From Nakamurella endophytica (GTDB lineage: Bacteria > Actinomycetota > Actinomycetes > Mycobacteriales > Nakamurellaceae): a stretch of 64,000 nt of DNA. The stretch lies in the NCBI RefSeq assembly GCF_014646215.1, contig NZ_BMNA01000008.1, forward strand, positions 1 to 64,000. Direction: 5' to 3'. A program made the position numbers and the translations under genes. The notes under the pieces were generated by a model, which saw only the letters and a list, made by a program, of their open reading frames with translations, made no database searches and had not been told where the DNA came from. Below are positions 9,002-17,430 of this stretch, piece after piece; position 1 is the stretch's first letter, and each line of letters begins with the position of its first letter.

Positions 9002-10315
9002 ATGACCGCGTCGACCCACTCCGCGACCGCCGGTGCGACCGCCGCGCCGTCGGCACCTGCGACCACCCGTGCCGGCCGGCCCGGGCGGCGGGCGCCGCGG
9101 TCCGACCTGGAGCGGATCGTAGCCGAGCACGCGGTGCGCGGCGCCCTGCTGCACGTGTGCCTGCGGGCCGTGCTGGCGGTGTTCGCCGTGGTCACCGTGC
9201 TGTGGGAGCCGCCGCAGTACTACAGCGAGCTGTGCCTGGCCATCGCGGTGGCGTACGCGGTGTGGGCGGTCGCCGTCGGTCTGTGGCTGCGGCTGGACGC
9301 CGAGCACCTGGTGGGGCTGACGTGGCTGGTGCTGACCGTCGACCTGCTCTTCTTCGGCATCCTCAACCAGGTCAGCGGCATCTCCGACGCGCTGAGCTGG
9401 ACCCCGTACATCCTGTCCAACGGCCTGGTGCTGATCCCGGTGCTGGCGGCGGCGCAGCTGCGGGTGGCGACCGGCGTGGTCATCGGCGTGGTCACCACCG
9501 TGCTGTACCTGCTGTCCAGCGTCGCCGCGCGCAGCTACAACGGCTCGCCGGGCACCGACGGTGAGCCGTGGTCGTCGGTGGTGCTGCGCACGGTGGTGGT
9601 GGCCGCGCTCTCGGCCGGCGCCGTCGGGTTGTCGGCGATCCAGCGCCACCGGGTGGCCGAGATCGGCCGGCTGGCGGGTCAGCGGGCCGAGCTGCTGGCG
9701 CAGCTGACCACCCTGGCGGACCGGCAGCGTCGGGAGATGGCCGAGCACCTGCACGACGGTGCCCTGCAGTACGTGCTCGGGGCGCGGCTGGAGCTCGAGG
9801 ACGCCCGCGACACCGGCGATCCCGGCGCCTTCGACCGGGTCGATCAGGCGCTGGTCACGGCCGCCGAGCTGCTCCGGTCGACGGTCAGCCAGCTGCACCC
9901 GGCCGTGCTGGCCCAGGCGGGGCTGGCCCAGGCGCTGCGGGACCTGGCGACCGCACCGGAGGTGCGTGGGCGGGTGGCCGTGCAGGTCCGGGTAGAGCCG
10001 CCCGACGACGACCGCCGGCTGCCCAACGACCTGCTGCTGTACTCGGCGGCCCGCGAGATGCTGATCAACGTCGTCAAGCACGCCCGGGCCCGGCACGCCT
10101 GGATCGAACTGCGCCGGGACGCCGGTGGCAGCACCGTGACGGTCACCGACGACGGGACGGGCGTCGACCCGGACCGGCTGGCGCAGCGCCTGGCGGAGGG
10201 GCACATCGGCGTGGCCTCGCACCGCCTGCGGATCGAGGCCGCCGGCGGCCGGCTGACCCTGGACCGGGGCACGCCGGGCGGCACGGTCGCCACGGTGAGC
10301 CTGCCGGCCGCGTAG
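9002..10315 (+). CDS. Sensor histidine kinase (HisKA_3 / DesK-NarX type)
   Basis: A 437-residue membrane kinase. Residues 45-225 form about six transmembrane helices with no large extracellular loop, suggesting that it senses membrane or cell-envelope state. The dimerisation/phosphotransfer box contains HLHDGALQYVLGARLEL with phospho-His251, followed by a HATPase_c domain with REMLINVVKHA (N box) and VTDDGTGVD (G1). ATG 9002 is preceded by AGGA at 8-nt spacing. The much longer open frame upstream is a shadow. It faces the LuxR-type response regulator across a 105-bp shared promoter region, so the two form a two-component system. Confidence 0.92.
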   Translation: MTASTHSATAGATAAPSAPATTRAGRPGRRAPRSDLERIVAEHAVRGALLHVCLRAVLAVFAVVTVLWEPPQYYSELCLAIAVAYAVWAVAVGLWLRLDAEHLVGLTWLVLTVDLLFFGILNQVSGISDALSWTPYILSNGLVLIPVLAAAQLRVATGVVIGVVTTVLYLLSSVAARSYNGSPGTDGEPWSSVVLRTVVVAALSAGAVGLSAIQRHRVAEIGRLAGQRAELLAQLTTLADRQRREMAEHLHDGALQYVLGARLELEDARDTGDPGAFDRVDQALVTAAELLRSTVSQLHPAVLAQAGLAQALRDLATAPEVRGRVAVQVRVEPPDDDRRLPNDLLLYSAAREMLINVVKHARARHAWIELRRDAGGSTVTVTDDGTGVDPDRLAQRLAEGHIGVASHRLRIEAAGGRLTLDRGTPGGTVATVSLPAA

Positions 10316-10462
10316 CCGGGGGACAGCGGTGTCCACCGGTCGGGGGACGGCGCAGCTCCACCGCCGGGACCACCGGCCGGCCGACGGTCCGGTGCGCGGC
10401 CGCGGAACAGACTCGATGCAACCGGCCGATACCAGCGCCGGATCCCTTCCGAGGTGAGTGCC

Positions 10463-11077
10463 ATGACCCAGACCGTCGACCCCCGGGCGCCCTGGACGCC
10501 CGACCACACCGAGCTGCTGCGTCCCGCCGCGCCGCAGGCCGACCTGCGCCAGCCGCCGGCCGCACCCGGCTACCGCCCGGCGCCGCCCGCCGGCGACCCG
10601 CTGTACGTGCCGACCACCTGGAGCCAGCCGGGCTACCGGCCGGAGCCCGTGGACCTGCCGATCAGCCGCGGTCCCCGGCTGGACCAGGCGCGCTTCTGGG
10701 TCGGGTCGATCCTCACCGCCGCGGTCGCCGGCATGGCCGGCGTCATCGGCATGGTGGTGGCCCAGGGCGTGCTGCGGGTCCCGGTGGTCCTGCCGGACAC
10801 CGACGCCGCGCTGCACATCGGGACCTACGGCATGATTGCCGCGCTGATCTCGATGCTCGCGGCGCTGGTCTACGACGGGATGGTGGCGTTCGCGCCGCGG
10901 CCGACGATGTACTACGGCTGGTTGACCGGCCTGCTCACCGCGCTCGCCGTGCTGCTGCCGTTCACCACCACGGCGTCGCTGGTGTCGCAGCTGGTGCTGG
11001 CCGGCACGAACCTGGTGGTCGGTGTGGTGATCATGACACTGGTCCCGGTGGCCGCCTCCAACGCCCGGCCCCGCTGA
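10463..11077 (+). CDS. Four-helix membrane protein, DUF6069-like
   Basis: A 204-residue protein of unknown function. The first ~75 residues are Pro/Ala-rich and cytoplasmic or disordered, followed by four hydrophobic helices (ILTAAVAGMAGVIGMVVAQ, YGMIAALISMLAALVY, GLLTALAVLLPFTTTASL, LVLAGTNLVVGVVIMTL). The layout resembles DUF6069 proteins of actinobacteria. GAGG lies 8 nt before ATG 10463; an in-frame GTG at 10454 is less likely. It follows the histidine kinase by 147 bp and may be a target or accessory of that system, which is inference. Confidence 0.6.
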   Translation: MTQTVDPRAPWTPDHTELLRPAAPQADLRQPPAAPGYRPAPPAGDPLYVPTTWSQPGYRPEPVDLPISRGPRLDQARFWVGSILTAAVAGMAGVIGMVVAQGVLRVPVVLPDTDAALHIGTYGMIAALISMLAALVYDGMVAFAPRPTMYYGWLTGLLTALAVLLPFTTTASLVSQLVLAGTNLVVGVVIMTLVPVAASNARPR

Positions 11078-11093
11078 CCCCGGGAAGGGACGG

Positions 11094-12155
11094 ATGACAC
11101 CGCTGACACCGCACACGTCGCCGCGGCCGCGGCGGCCCGAGGTCTGGATCCACGGATTCCCCTCCCCGGGCCGCACCGCGGCCGCGGCCGCGTCCGTCGA
11201 GGAGCAGGGCTTCGACGGGATGCTGCTCGCCGACAGCCAGCACCTGGTCGCCGACCCGTACGTCGAGCTGGCGCTCAGCGCCCGCACGACCAGCCGGCTG
11301 GGGCTGGGCACGGGCACCACGAACCCCGCCACCCGGCACCCGGCCGTGACGGCGGCCGCCATCGCGACGGTCCACGCCGAGTCCGGCGGCCGGGCGGTGC
11401 TCGGTATCGGCCGGGGCGACTCCGCGCTGGTGCAGGCCGGGCTGCCAGCCACCACCACCGGAGAGCTGGAGCGGTACCTGACCGACGTCCGCGCCCTGCT
11501 GCGCGGGGAGCCGCCGCCGAGCGGGTCCGGTGCAGCGATCGGCTGGATCGCCGGGCTGGGTCTGTCACCGGTTCCGGTGGAGGTGGCCGCGACCGGCCCA
11601 CGCACCGTCGCGGTGGGCGCCGTCCGGGCCGACGGGGTGCTGCTCACCGTGGGCGCGGACACCGCCCGGATCGCGGCGGCGGTGGCCGCGGCGCGGGCGG
11701 CCAGGACCGCGGCGGGACTCGACCCGGCCGGGTTGCGGCTCGGCGCCTACGTCAACGTGGCCTGCCACCCCGACGTCGCGACGGCCTGCGACCTGGTCCG
11801 CGGCAGCACCGCGATCTTCGCCCACTTCTCGAGCATGTCCGCCGGTGCCGGGCGGGACGTTGCCGCGGCGGACCGCAGGGTGATCGAGCAGGTCGGTGCC
11901 GGCTACGACACCGCACGGCACGGGCTCGGCGGGTCCCGGCAGACCGCCGTGCTGGACGACGACTTCGTCGCCCGGTTCGCCGTCGTCGGGCCGCCGGAGC
12001 GCTGCCTGGAGCGGCTGGGGGCGCTGCTGGACCTCGGGCTCGACCGGATCGTCGTGGTGGCCGGGTCCCGCGACGCCAACCCGGCGCTCGTCGCCCGGAC
12101 CACCGAGCTGTTCGCCCGCGAGGTGCTCCCGGAGCTGCACGGCCTCCGCGGCTGA
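11094..12155 (+). CDS. LLM-class flavin/F420-dependent oxidoreductase
   Basis: A 353-residue TIM-barrel oxidoreductase of the bacterial luciferase-like superfamily. Family hallmarks include the N-terminal EEQGFDGMLLADSQH, the TSRLGLGTGTTNPATRHPAV segment and GRAVLGIGRGDS. Such proteins in actinobacteria usually use coenzyme F420, but the cofactor is not provable here. GGAAGGGACGG precedes ATG 11094. It lies 16 bp after the DUF6069-like gene and may share its transcript. Substrate unknown. Confidence 0.85.
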   Translation: MTPLTPHTSPRPRRPEVWIHGFPSPGRTAAAAASVEEQGFDGMLLADSQHLVADPYVELALSARTTSRLGLGTGTTNPATRHPAVTAAAIATVHAESGGRAVLGIGRGDSALVQAGLPATTTGELERYLTDVRALLRGEPPPSGSGAAIGWIAGLGLSPVPVEVAATGPRTVAVGAVRADGVLLTVGADTARIAAAVAAARAARTAAGLDPAGLRLGAYVNVACHPDVATACDLVRGSTAIFAHFSSMSAGAGRDVAAADRRVIEQVGAGYDTARHGLGGSRQTAVLDDDFVARFAVVGPPERCLERLGALLDLGLDRIVVVAGSRDANPALVARTTELFAREVLPELHGLRG

Positions 12156-12165
12156 CAAGGCGTCG

Positions 12166-12184
12166 GGCTGCCGAGCGGGCAGCC
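12166..12184 (+). terminator. Small hairpin between convergent genes
   Basis: GGCTGCC / GGCAGCC, 7-bp stem with 5-nt loop, just after the LLM oxidoreductase stop and before the end of the convergent copC. No T-tract. Confidence 0.35.
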
Positions 12185-12262
12185 ACCCCCCGACCCGCGG
12201 CCGCCGCCCGGCACCGCCACCTCCGGGGCGGCGGCGTCGAGCGGCGGCCCGTGCGCGGACCG

Positions 12263-12925
12263 TCAGGAGCCGGCGGCTCCCGTCCGGCGGCGCGGGCCGC
12301 GGACGAGCACCACGACCGCCGCGCCGAGCAGCACGACGGCGACCGCCAGGCCGATCCACAGCCACGCGGACAGGCCGGACGAGGCGGCCGCGGACGGCGC
12401 GGCGGAGCCGGCCGGACCGGTGGTGGCGCCCGCGGACCCGGTGGTGCCCGACGCGGACGCGATGGGATCGGTGGCCGCCGTCGCACCGCCCGACCCGGCC
12501 GGCCCTGCCGTCGACCCGGTGGTGACGGTGAACCGGACCTCGCCGGTGACCGGGTGACCGTCGGCGGAGACCACGCGGTAGGCGGCAACCCACTGCCCGG
12601 CCGGACCGCCCGACACCGCACTGCTCACGACGTTGCCGTCGACCTGGACCGGCCCGCTGCGGTGCTGCTGCCCGTCCGGTCCGATCAGCGACACCACCGG
12701 CTCGAAGTTCTGCACCGGCTGGTCGAAGGTGAAGGTCACCGTCGAGGGCGGGGTCGCCAGCGTGGAGTTCGCCGCCGGGCTGCTCGAGATCAGCACGTCG
12801 TGGGCGGACGCCGGGCCCGCGGCGACGACCGTCGTCGCCAGCACGGCGGCGACCACGGCGACCAGCCGGGCGACGGTGGCTGCAGCCCGGCGGTGCGGCC
12901 GCTGGGCGGCGGCGCTGGGCCTCAC
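12263..12925 (-). CDS. copC: CopC-domain copper resistance protein, membrane anchored
   Basis: A 220-residue secreted copper-binding protein. After a signal peptide cleaved near ASA-HDV, the mature N-terminal His (HDVLISSSPAANSTL) matches the amino-terminal copper ligand of CopC. The immunoglobulin-like domain continues to about residue 145 with WVAAYRVVSADGHPVTGEVRF. A Gly/Ser/Ala linker leads to one C-terminal membrane helix (LWIGLAVAVVLLGAAVVVLV). GTG 12925 overlaps the ycnI stop in a GTGA arrangement, so the two are translationally coupled. No CopD domain is fused, unlike many relatives. Confidence 0.88.
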   Translation of the reverse strand: MRPSAAAQRPHRRAAATVARLVAVVAAVLATTVVAAGPASAHDVLISSSPAANSTLATPPSTVTFTFDQPVQNFEPVVSLIGPDGQQHRSGPVQVDGNVVSSAVSGGPAGQWVAAYRVVSADGHPVTGEVRFTVTTGSTAGPAGSGGATAATDPIASASGTTGSAGATTGPAGSAAPSAAASSGLSAWLWIGLAVAVVLLGAAVVVLVRGPRRRTGAAGS

Positions 12926-13746
12926 GAGCCCGCACCTCCGCGGCGACTGCGCAGCGCGACGGCCGCCAGCAGGGCTCCTGCGGCGCCGACGACGATCCCC
13001 ACGACGCCGAGGGTACGGGCCGCCCCGTCGCTGTCCCCGGCAGCGGCGGCCGGCGTCGCGGTCACCGTGACGGTCGGCCCGGCCGCCGCCGTGTCCGCCC
13101 CGGAGGAGCTGCTCGCGGCACCCGAGGAAGTGGCCGCAGCGCCCGTCCCGGGGGACGACGTCGCGGACCCCGGCGCGGTCGACGAGGCCGCCGCCGGCGT
13201 CACGGCGAGGGTCGGCACCGGGTGTTCCGGCTCCTCACCGGAGGCCGGCGTCGGCTGGTTCCACCGGACGACGGTGCCGTCGTCGTAGGTCTGGACGGCC
13301 GGGAAGGACAGCTCGCGCACGTCGGGCACCGGGCCGACGCTCAGATCGAACTCGACGTACTGGCCCAGCGCGATCCGGGAGGACGCGTCGGCCCGCCAGG
13401 TGACGGTGGTGACGGCCTCGGTGATGGTGGCGTTGTCGTCGTCGGTGACGGGGTTCTGCAGCTTGGTGCGGGTCAGGGTTGCCGTCCAGCCGGGCAACTG
13501 CCGGGCGGAGACGGAGGCGAACGGGTGGTCGGACGGCAGGGTGACGGCGACCTCCGAGGTCTTCGCCGTGGCGGACTCGTTGGGCACCTTGAACGCCAGG
13601 ACGGAGTAGGTGCCGGCCGTGATGGACGCCGGGCCGACGGTGACGTGAGCGAGCGCGGCGGTCGCCGGGACGGCCAGCCCCAGGACGGTCAGGGTGGAGA
13701 GGGCGAGCAGGCGGGCGCCGAGGCGCCGCCGGGGTGGATGCGACAC
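12922..13746 (-). CDS. ycnI: YcnI-family (DUF1775) copper-binding membrane protein
   Basis: A 274-residue protein with a signal peptide cleaved before HVTVGPASITAGTYSVLAFKV; the mature N-terminal His and the conserved Trp (LPGWTATLTR) are the copper-binding elements known for YcnI. The DUF1775 fold covers roughly 35-185, followed by a Ser/Ala/Thr-rich stalk and a C-terminal helix (LGVVGIVVGAAGALLAAVAL). GTG 13746 has AAGGA at good spacing. It is coupled to copC downstream, forming a periplasm-side copper handling unit. Regulation by copper is expected but no CsoR-type operator is recognised. Confidence 0.9.
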   Translation of the reverse strand: MSHPPRRRLGARLLALSTLTVLGLAVPATAALAHVTVGPASITAGTYSVLAFKVPNESATAKTSEVAVTLPSDHPFASVSARQLPGWTATLTRTKLQNPVTDDDNATITEAVTTVTWRADASSRIALGQYVEFDLSVGPVPDVRELSFPAVQTYDDGTVVRWNQPTPASGEEPEHPVPTLAVTPAAASSTAPGSATSSPGTGAAATSSGAASSSSGADTAAAGPTVTVTATPAAAAGDSDGAARTLGVVGIVVGAAGALLAAVALRSRRGGAGS

Positions 13747-14053
13747 GAGAGTTCCTTCTTCAGGTCTGTGGACGAGTGGACATCGGTGCCGCGGTGCCGG
13801 CCGGACGGACCCGGCCCGGGCCGCAGCCGGTGCCGCCGGGCCGCCGGCCAGCCTGCGGTGCCGTGCGGTGGCGTGCTGTCAGCGACGGACGGCAGCAGCA
13901 CGCAGACGCTGTCCGTCTCCGGGTGCACGCGCGGTGACATCGGCCGCCGGCCGGTGCGCGGCCGAGGGCGGGTGACGCCGCCGAGGTCGGGCAGCAGGCA
14001 ACCGCCGGCCTGCCGGAGCGGCGGGCGGGACGGGAGGCGAGCCGCGGCCGGGA
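13747..14053. other. Intergenic stretch without a gene
   Basis: 307 bp between the membrane-protein stop at 14054 and the ycnI start. Both strands read only as short Arg/Pro/Gly-rich frames. It presumably holds the ycnI-copC promoter, but I recognise no defined motif. Confidence 0.5.
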
Positions 14054-14680
14054 TCAGGCCGGCAGCGGGCGCGCGCCGGCCGGCGGACCCCGCCGGGGCG
14101 CGCACCGGGCGAGCAGCGCGGTCCGGGCGGCCGCGGCCGGCCGGGAAGCCGGCAGCGCGCTCGGCCCGGGGATCGCGACGGGCGGTGCCGCGGTGAGCGC
14201 ACGGACGACGGCGCGGCCGGCGCGGCGCAGGGCCGCAGCCGCGGCGTCGCCGCGGGCCAGCACCACCCCGGTGACCAGCGCGGCGACCGCGTGGAAGGCG
14301 AGCAGCCCGGCGGGGTGGCCGGCGGGGTGCCCGTGGTGCAGCGAGAACAGGACGTGGAAGAGGAGCTGGGCACCGGCCAGCAGGGCGACCGTCTCAATCC
14401 ACCGTCGCCGGCCGCGGGCGGCGGTTGCGGTCAAGGTCCCGACCCCCAGACCCGCGGTCACCAGCACGGCCGGGTCCGGCAGCCCGCCGCCGCCCAGCGC
14501 GTGCCCCATGGCGGCCGTCACCGTGCTGGTGGCGGCGAAGACGGCGGTGCGGGCGAGCCGGACCGCCGCAGGATCCGCGTCACCGAGGCGCCGGGGCACC
14601 GCGCGATCGCGGGGGGACGGTCCGGGGAGCCCCGACCGACCGGGCGGCGCGGCCGCACGGCGGGACGGGGCGACCGGCAC
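14054..14680 (-). CDS. Small membrane protein, unknown function
   Basis: A 208-residue protein with about four hydrophobic helices between residues 40 and 145 (LARTAVFAATSTVTAAMGHAL, PAVLVTAGLGVGTLTATAA, TVALLAGAQLLFHVLFSLHH, LLAFHAVAALVTGVVLA). A His-rich turn HHGHPAGHPAG sits between helices three and four, which would suit metal binding. Arg/Pro/Ala-rich tails flank the core. GTG 14680 is 11 bp after the preceding gene's stop with GAGG between them. Position upstream of ycnI-copC in the same direction suggests, but does not prove, a copper-related role. Confidence 0.65.
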   Translation of the reverse strand: MPVAPSRRAAAPPGRSGLPGPSPRDRAVPRRLGDADPAAVRLARTAVFAATSTVTAAMGHALGGGGLPDPAVLVTAGLGVGTLTATAARGRRRWIETVALLAGAQLLFHVLFSLHHGHPAGHPAGLLAFHAVAALVTGVVLARGDAAAAALRRAGRAVVRALTAAPPVAIPGPSALPASRPAAAARTALLARCAPRRGPPAGARPLPA

Positions 14681-14691
14681 CGGGAGTGGCC

Positions 14692-15210
14692 TCAGGCCGA
14701 GGTGTTGACGAGGTACGTCAGCAGGGCCGATTCCAGCCGGCTGATCTCGCCGCCGATGGCGCGCAGGGTGACCCGGCGGCGTCCCGGCGGCATGGGGGCG
14801 GCGGCGTGCGCCGCGGCCCGCAGGTCGGCGAACCGGCCGCGCGCGGTGTCGGCGAAGCCGGCGACCCTGGTGTCGCCACCGCGCCGGCGGCGCAGGTCCT
14901 CGACGGCCTGTTCCAGGGTGTCGATGCGGGCCAGGGACGGCCCGGCCGGCCCCCGGTAGGCCGCCACCTGGTCGACCGGCACGCCCAGCTTCGCCGCGCG
15001 CCGGTGGTCGATGAGGCTGCGGGCGGCGGTGGACGCCCGCAGGGCGAGCGGCGCCAGCGCCGGGCCGGCCAGGCGCGCCACGGCGACGGCGTTCCGCGCG
15101 GTCTTCGGATCGGTCAGCGTGGCGATGGCCCCACGCGGCTGCTCGGGTGCCCGCTGCTTGCCGTCCTTACCGCTCTTGCCGCTGCGGCGGGACTTCTTCG
15201 AACGGAGCAT
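14692..15210 (-). CDS. Conserved hypothetical cytoplasmic protein (possibly DUF6474)
   Basis: A 172-residue basic, helical protein. It begins with a Lys/Arg/Ser-rich stretch (MLRSKKSRRSGKSGKDGK), has a weakly hydrophobic Ala/Leu segment (VAVARLAGPALAPLALRAS) and ends with amphipathic helices (GEISRLESALLTYLVNTSA). ATG 15210 with GAGG upstream gives the best start. Similarity to the actinobacterial DUF6474 group is an impression only. It is the first gene of a minus-strand run leading through the His-rich membrane protein toward ycnI-copC. Confidence 0.6.
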   Translation of the reverse strand: MLRSKKSRRSGKSGKDGKQRAPEQPRGAIATLTDPKTARNAVAVARLAGPALAPLALRASTAARSLIDHRRAAKLGVPVDQVAAYRGPAGPSLARIDTLEQAVEDLRRRRGGDTRVAGFADTARGRFADLRAAAHAAAPMPPGRRRVTLRAIGGEISRLESALLTYLVNTSA

Positions 15211-15394
15211 GGGGCCGACCTCTGCTTCCTGTGCGTGCGGTGTCCCGCGCCGGATCGTTGCCGGGTCGCCGGCCGATCGGCGCCCCCGGGCAGCACGGCC
15301 CGACCTGTGGTCCGCCCAGCCTAGAGGCGGCGGTCCGGGTGGCCCAGCCCGGACTCGCCCCGCGCGCTGCACCCGGGCTGTCGGTGGGCGCTCC

Positions 15395-15400
15395 TACCCT
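15395..15400 (+). promoter_or_regulatory. Leaderless -10 element for the RecB-like nuclease gene
   Basis: TACCCT followed by 7 nt and ATG 15408; no Shine-Dalgarno visible. Confidence 0.45.
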
Positions 15401-15407
15401 GATCGGC

Positions 15408-17324
15408 ATGCAGGCAGACACGGTGGCGCAGCTCGGGGCGGAGGTGGCCGCGGCGGGGTCCGTGCCGGTGCAGGTCCCGGCCGCCGTGCTGGTCGGCGGG
15501 TCGGCTCGGGAGGCCCGGCCACCCCGGCTCGGCGCGGTCGCCGCCGCCCGGTGCCGTCGCCGGGTGCACCTGGACGCGGACCCGACCGCTCCCCGCGAGC
15601 GGCAGCTCCCCGCGGACGACGGCGTGCGCCAGCGGTGGGCCGACGCGGCCGAGCACCGCAACCGGATCCTGGCCGGCGTCCTGGCCCAGCCCGGCGCCGT
15701 CGCCGGCGCCGACTGGGACCCTGGCGATCCAGGGGACCGCCCGGCCGTCGTCGTCCGCCCCCAGCTGTCCTCGGCCACCCGGGACGGCAGCCCGGACCTG
15801 CTCCTGCGGGCCACCGACGGCGGCTACCTGCCGGTGCTGGTGCGCAACCACCGCACCACCGACGCCGGGTCCGGTGCCCGGCTGTCGGCGGTGGCGTCGA
15901 TGGCGGCCGCCGCCGTCGCCGCCGCAGCGGGGTCGTCGGGAGCGGATCCCGTCGAGCCGGGCCGGTTCGAGCACACTGGGCGGCGCATGCGCTCGCACCC
16001 GGAGGACGCGCTGGCCCTGGCCCACCACGTGCGGCTGCTCCAGGAGCTGGGCCTGGCCACCGCCCTGCCCGCGGGCGGGGTGATCGGGCGGGGCCCCGGG
16101 ACCGACGAGTCCCCGCACGAGGACGCCGGGTACGTGCTCTGGCACGAGCTGTCGGCGAGCGGGGTGCTGGCCGAGTACGACAGCCGCTTCGCGGACCGGC
16201 TCGCCGTGGCCGCCACCGCGGCCACCGGCGCGGCCGCGCTGGCCGAACCGTCGCGGATCGCGGAGTGCCGGCGCTGCCCCTGGTGGCCGGTGTGCGAGTC
16301 GCAGCTCGTCGCCTTGCGCGACGTGTCGTTGCTGGTCTCCGGGACGGACGTGAGCGCGCTGCGGACGGCCGGCGTGCGCACGGTCGACGAGCTCGCCCAG
16401 GCGCCGGCGGAGCTGCTCGGGTCGCTGCCGCTGTCGAACGGGCTGGCCGGCACCGCCCGGGTGCGCGCCAAGGCCTGGATCAGCGGCGCTCAGCTGGTGC
16501 GTCGCGGTGCGTCCGCGTCGGTGCCCCGCGCCGACCTGGAACTCGACGTCGACATGGAGTCCTACCTCGACGACGGCGCCTACCTGTGGGGGACCTACCT
16601 GTCGGGGCCCGCCGTGCAGCGGTTGGGGTTGCGGCCGGGCTACCGCCCGTTCGTGACCTGGCGGCCTCTGCCGGATAGGGACGAGGGCCGCGCCTTCGCC
16701 GAGTTCTGGGCGTACCTGCAAGGCATCCGGTCCGCGGCGGCCGCGCACGGCCTGACGTTCGCGGCGTACTGCTACTCGCGGCAGGCGGAGGAACGTTGGC
16801 TGCGGTCCGCGCCCCGGCGCTTCCCCGACCAGCCCGGGATGCCGCCGGCTGCGGAGATCGACGCGTTCTGCTCGGGTGGCCAGTGGGTCGACATCTACCA
16901 GGAGATCCGCGACCAGTTCGTCGTCCCGGGATCGATGAAGCTCAAGGTGCTGGCCCCGCTGACCGGGTTCGGCTGGCGCGACCGGGAGCCGGGCGGCGAG
17001 AACTCGATGGCCTGGTACCGGGTGGCGGTCGGCGCGGCCGGGAGCCTCGGCACGGACGGCACGGACGGCATGAACGGCACGGCCGGCACGGGGTCGACCG
17101 CCCACGCCGGCGCCGGTCCGGTGGAGCCGGTCGACGCTGCCATGGCGCGGCGGATCCTGCAGTACAACGAGGACGACGTGCGCGCGACCCTGGCGCTGCG
17201 CCGGTGGATCACCGAGCGGTCCTGGTCGGTGCCGTCCGCCGCGGACCTGGACGGCCCTGCGGCTGCGGGGCTGCAGCAGTACGGTCCGGCGGCCGCAGCG
17301 GTGCCGGCCGCGGCCGGCCGCTGA
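15408..17324 (+). CDS. TM0106-family RecB-like putative nuclease with RNase H-like domain
   Basis: A 638-residue putative DNA nuclease. The N-terminal half resembles a RecB/Cas4-like region ending in a Cys cluster (AECRRCPWWPVCESQ), suggestive of an iron-sulfur or structural Cys site. A helix-hairpin-helix-like stretch (SALRTAGVRTVDELAQAP) follows, then a YprB-type RNase H-like exonuclease domain with ELDVDMESY and later YNEDDVRATLALRRW. A Gly/Thr/Asp linker at 17049-17093 is encoded by five 9-bp repeats. ATG 15408 is supported by TACCCT 7 nt upstream. It stands alone, convergent with ino1. Role in DNA repair or processing is inferred from the family. Confidence 0.82.
   Translation: MQADTVAQLGAEVAAAGSVPVQVPAAVLVGGSAREARPPRLGAVAAARCRRRVHLDADPTAPRERQLPADDGVRQRWADAAEHRNRILAGVLAQPGAVAGADWDPGDPGDRPAVVVRPQLSSATRDGSPDLLLRATDGGYLPVLVRNHRTTDAGSGARLSAVASMAAAAVAAAAGSSGADPVEPGRFEHTGRRMRSHPEDALALAHHVRLLQELGLATALPAGGVIGRGPGTDESPHEDAGYVLWHELSASGVLAEYDSRFADRLAVAATAATGAAALAEPSRIAECRRCPWWPVCESQLVALRDVSLLVSGTDVSALRTAGVRTVDELAQAPAELLGSLPLSNGLAGTARVRAKAWISGAQLVRRGASASVPRADLELDVDMESYLDDGAYLWGTYLSGPAVQRLGLRPGYRPFVTWRPLPDRDEGRAFAEFWAYLQGIRSAAAAHGLTFAAYCYSRQAEERWLRSAPRRFPDQPGMPPAAEIDAFCSGGQWVDIYQEIRDQFVVPGSMKLKVLAPLTGFGWRDREPGGENSMAWYRVAVGAAGSLGTDGTDGMNGTAGTGSTAHAGAGPVEPVDAAMARRILQYNEDDVRATLALRRWITERSWSVPSAADLDGPAAAGLQQYGPAAAAVPAAAGR
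17049..17093 (+). repeat. 9-bp tandem repeat in the RecB-like nuclease gene
   Basis: Five in-frame 9-bp units of the ggcacggac type, encoding GTD/GMN/GTA/GTG tripeptides inserted in the exonuclease domain. Confidence 0.85.
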
Positions 17325-17387
17325 CCTGCCGGTCGCCCCGCCGCGCACCGCGCGCGGCGGCCGCCTACCGCTGACTGCCGCTGACCG

Positions 17388-17426
17388 GCGCGCGGTGCGC
17401 CCGCGGTGGGCGGGCGCACCGCGCGC
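17388..17426 (+). terminator. Strong bidirectional hairpin between nuclease gene and ino1
   Basis: Perfect 17-bp stem (17388-17404 with 17410-17426) and 5-nt loop, starting 4 bp after the ino1 stop. It can serve both convergent genes. Confidence 0.65.
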
Positions 17427-17430
17427 GCGA

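Noticed and set aside
8216-11662. 1148-codon minus-strand frame
   Set aside because: Only its last ~226 codons form the response regulator; the rest is antisense to the histidine kinase and following genes.
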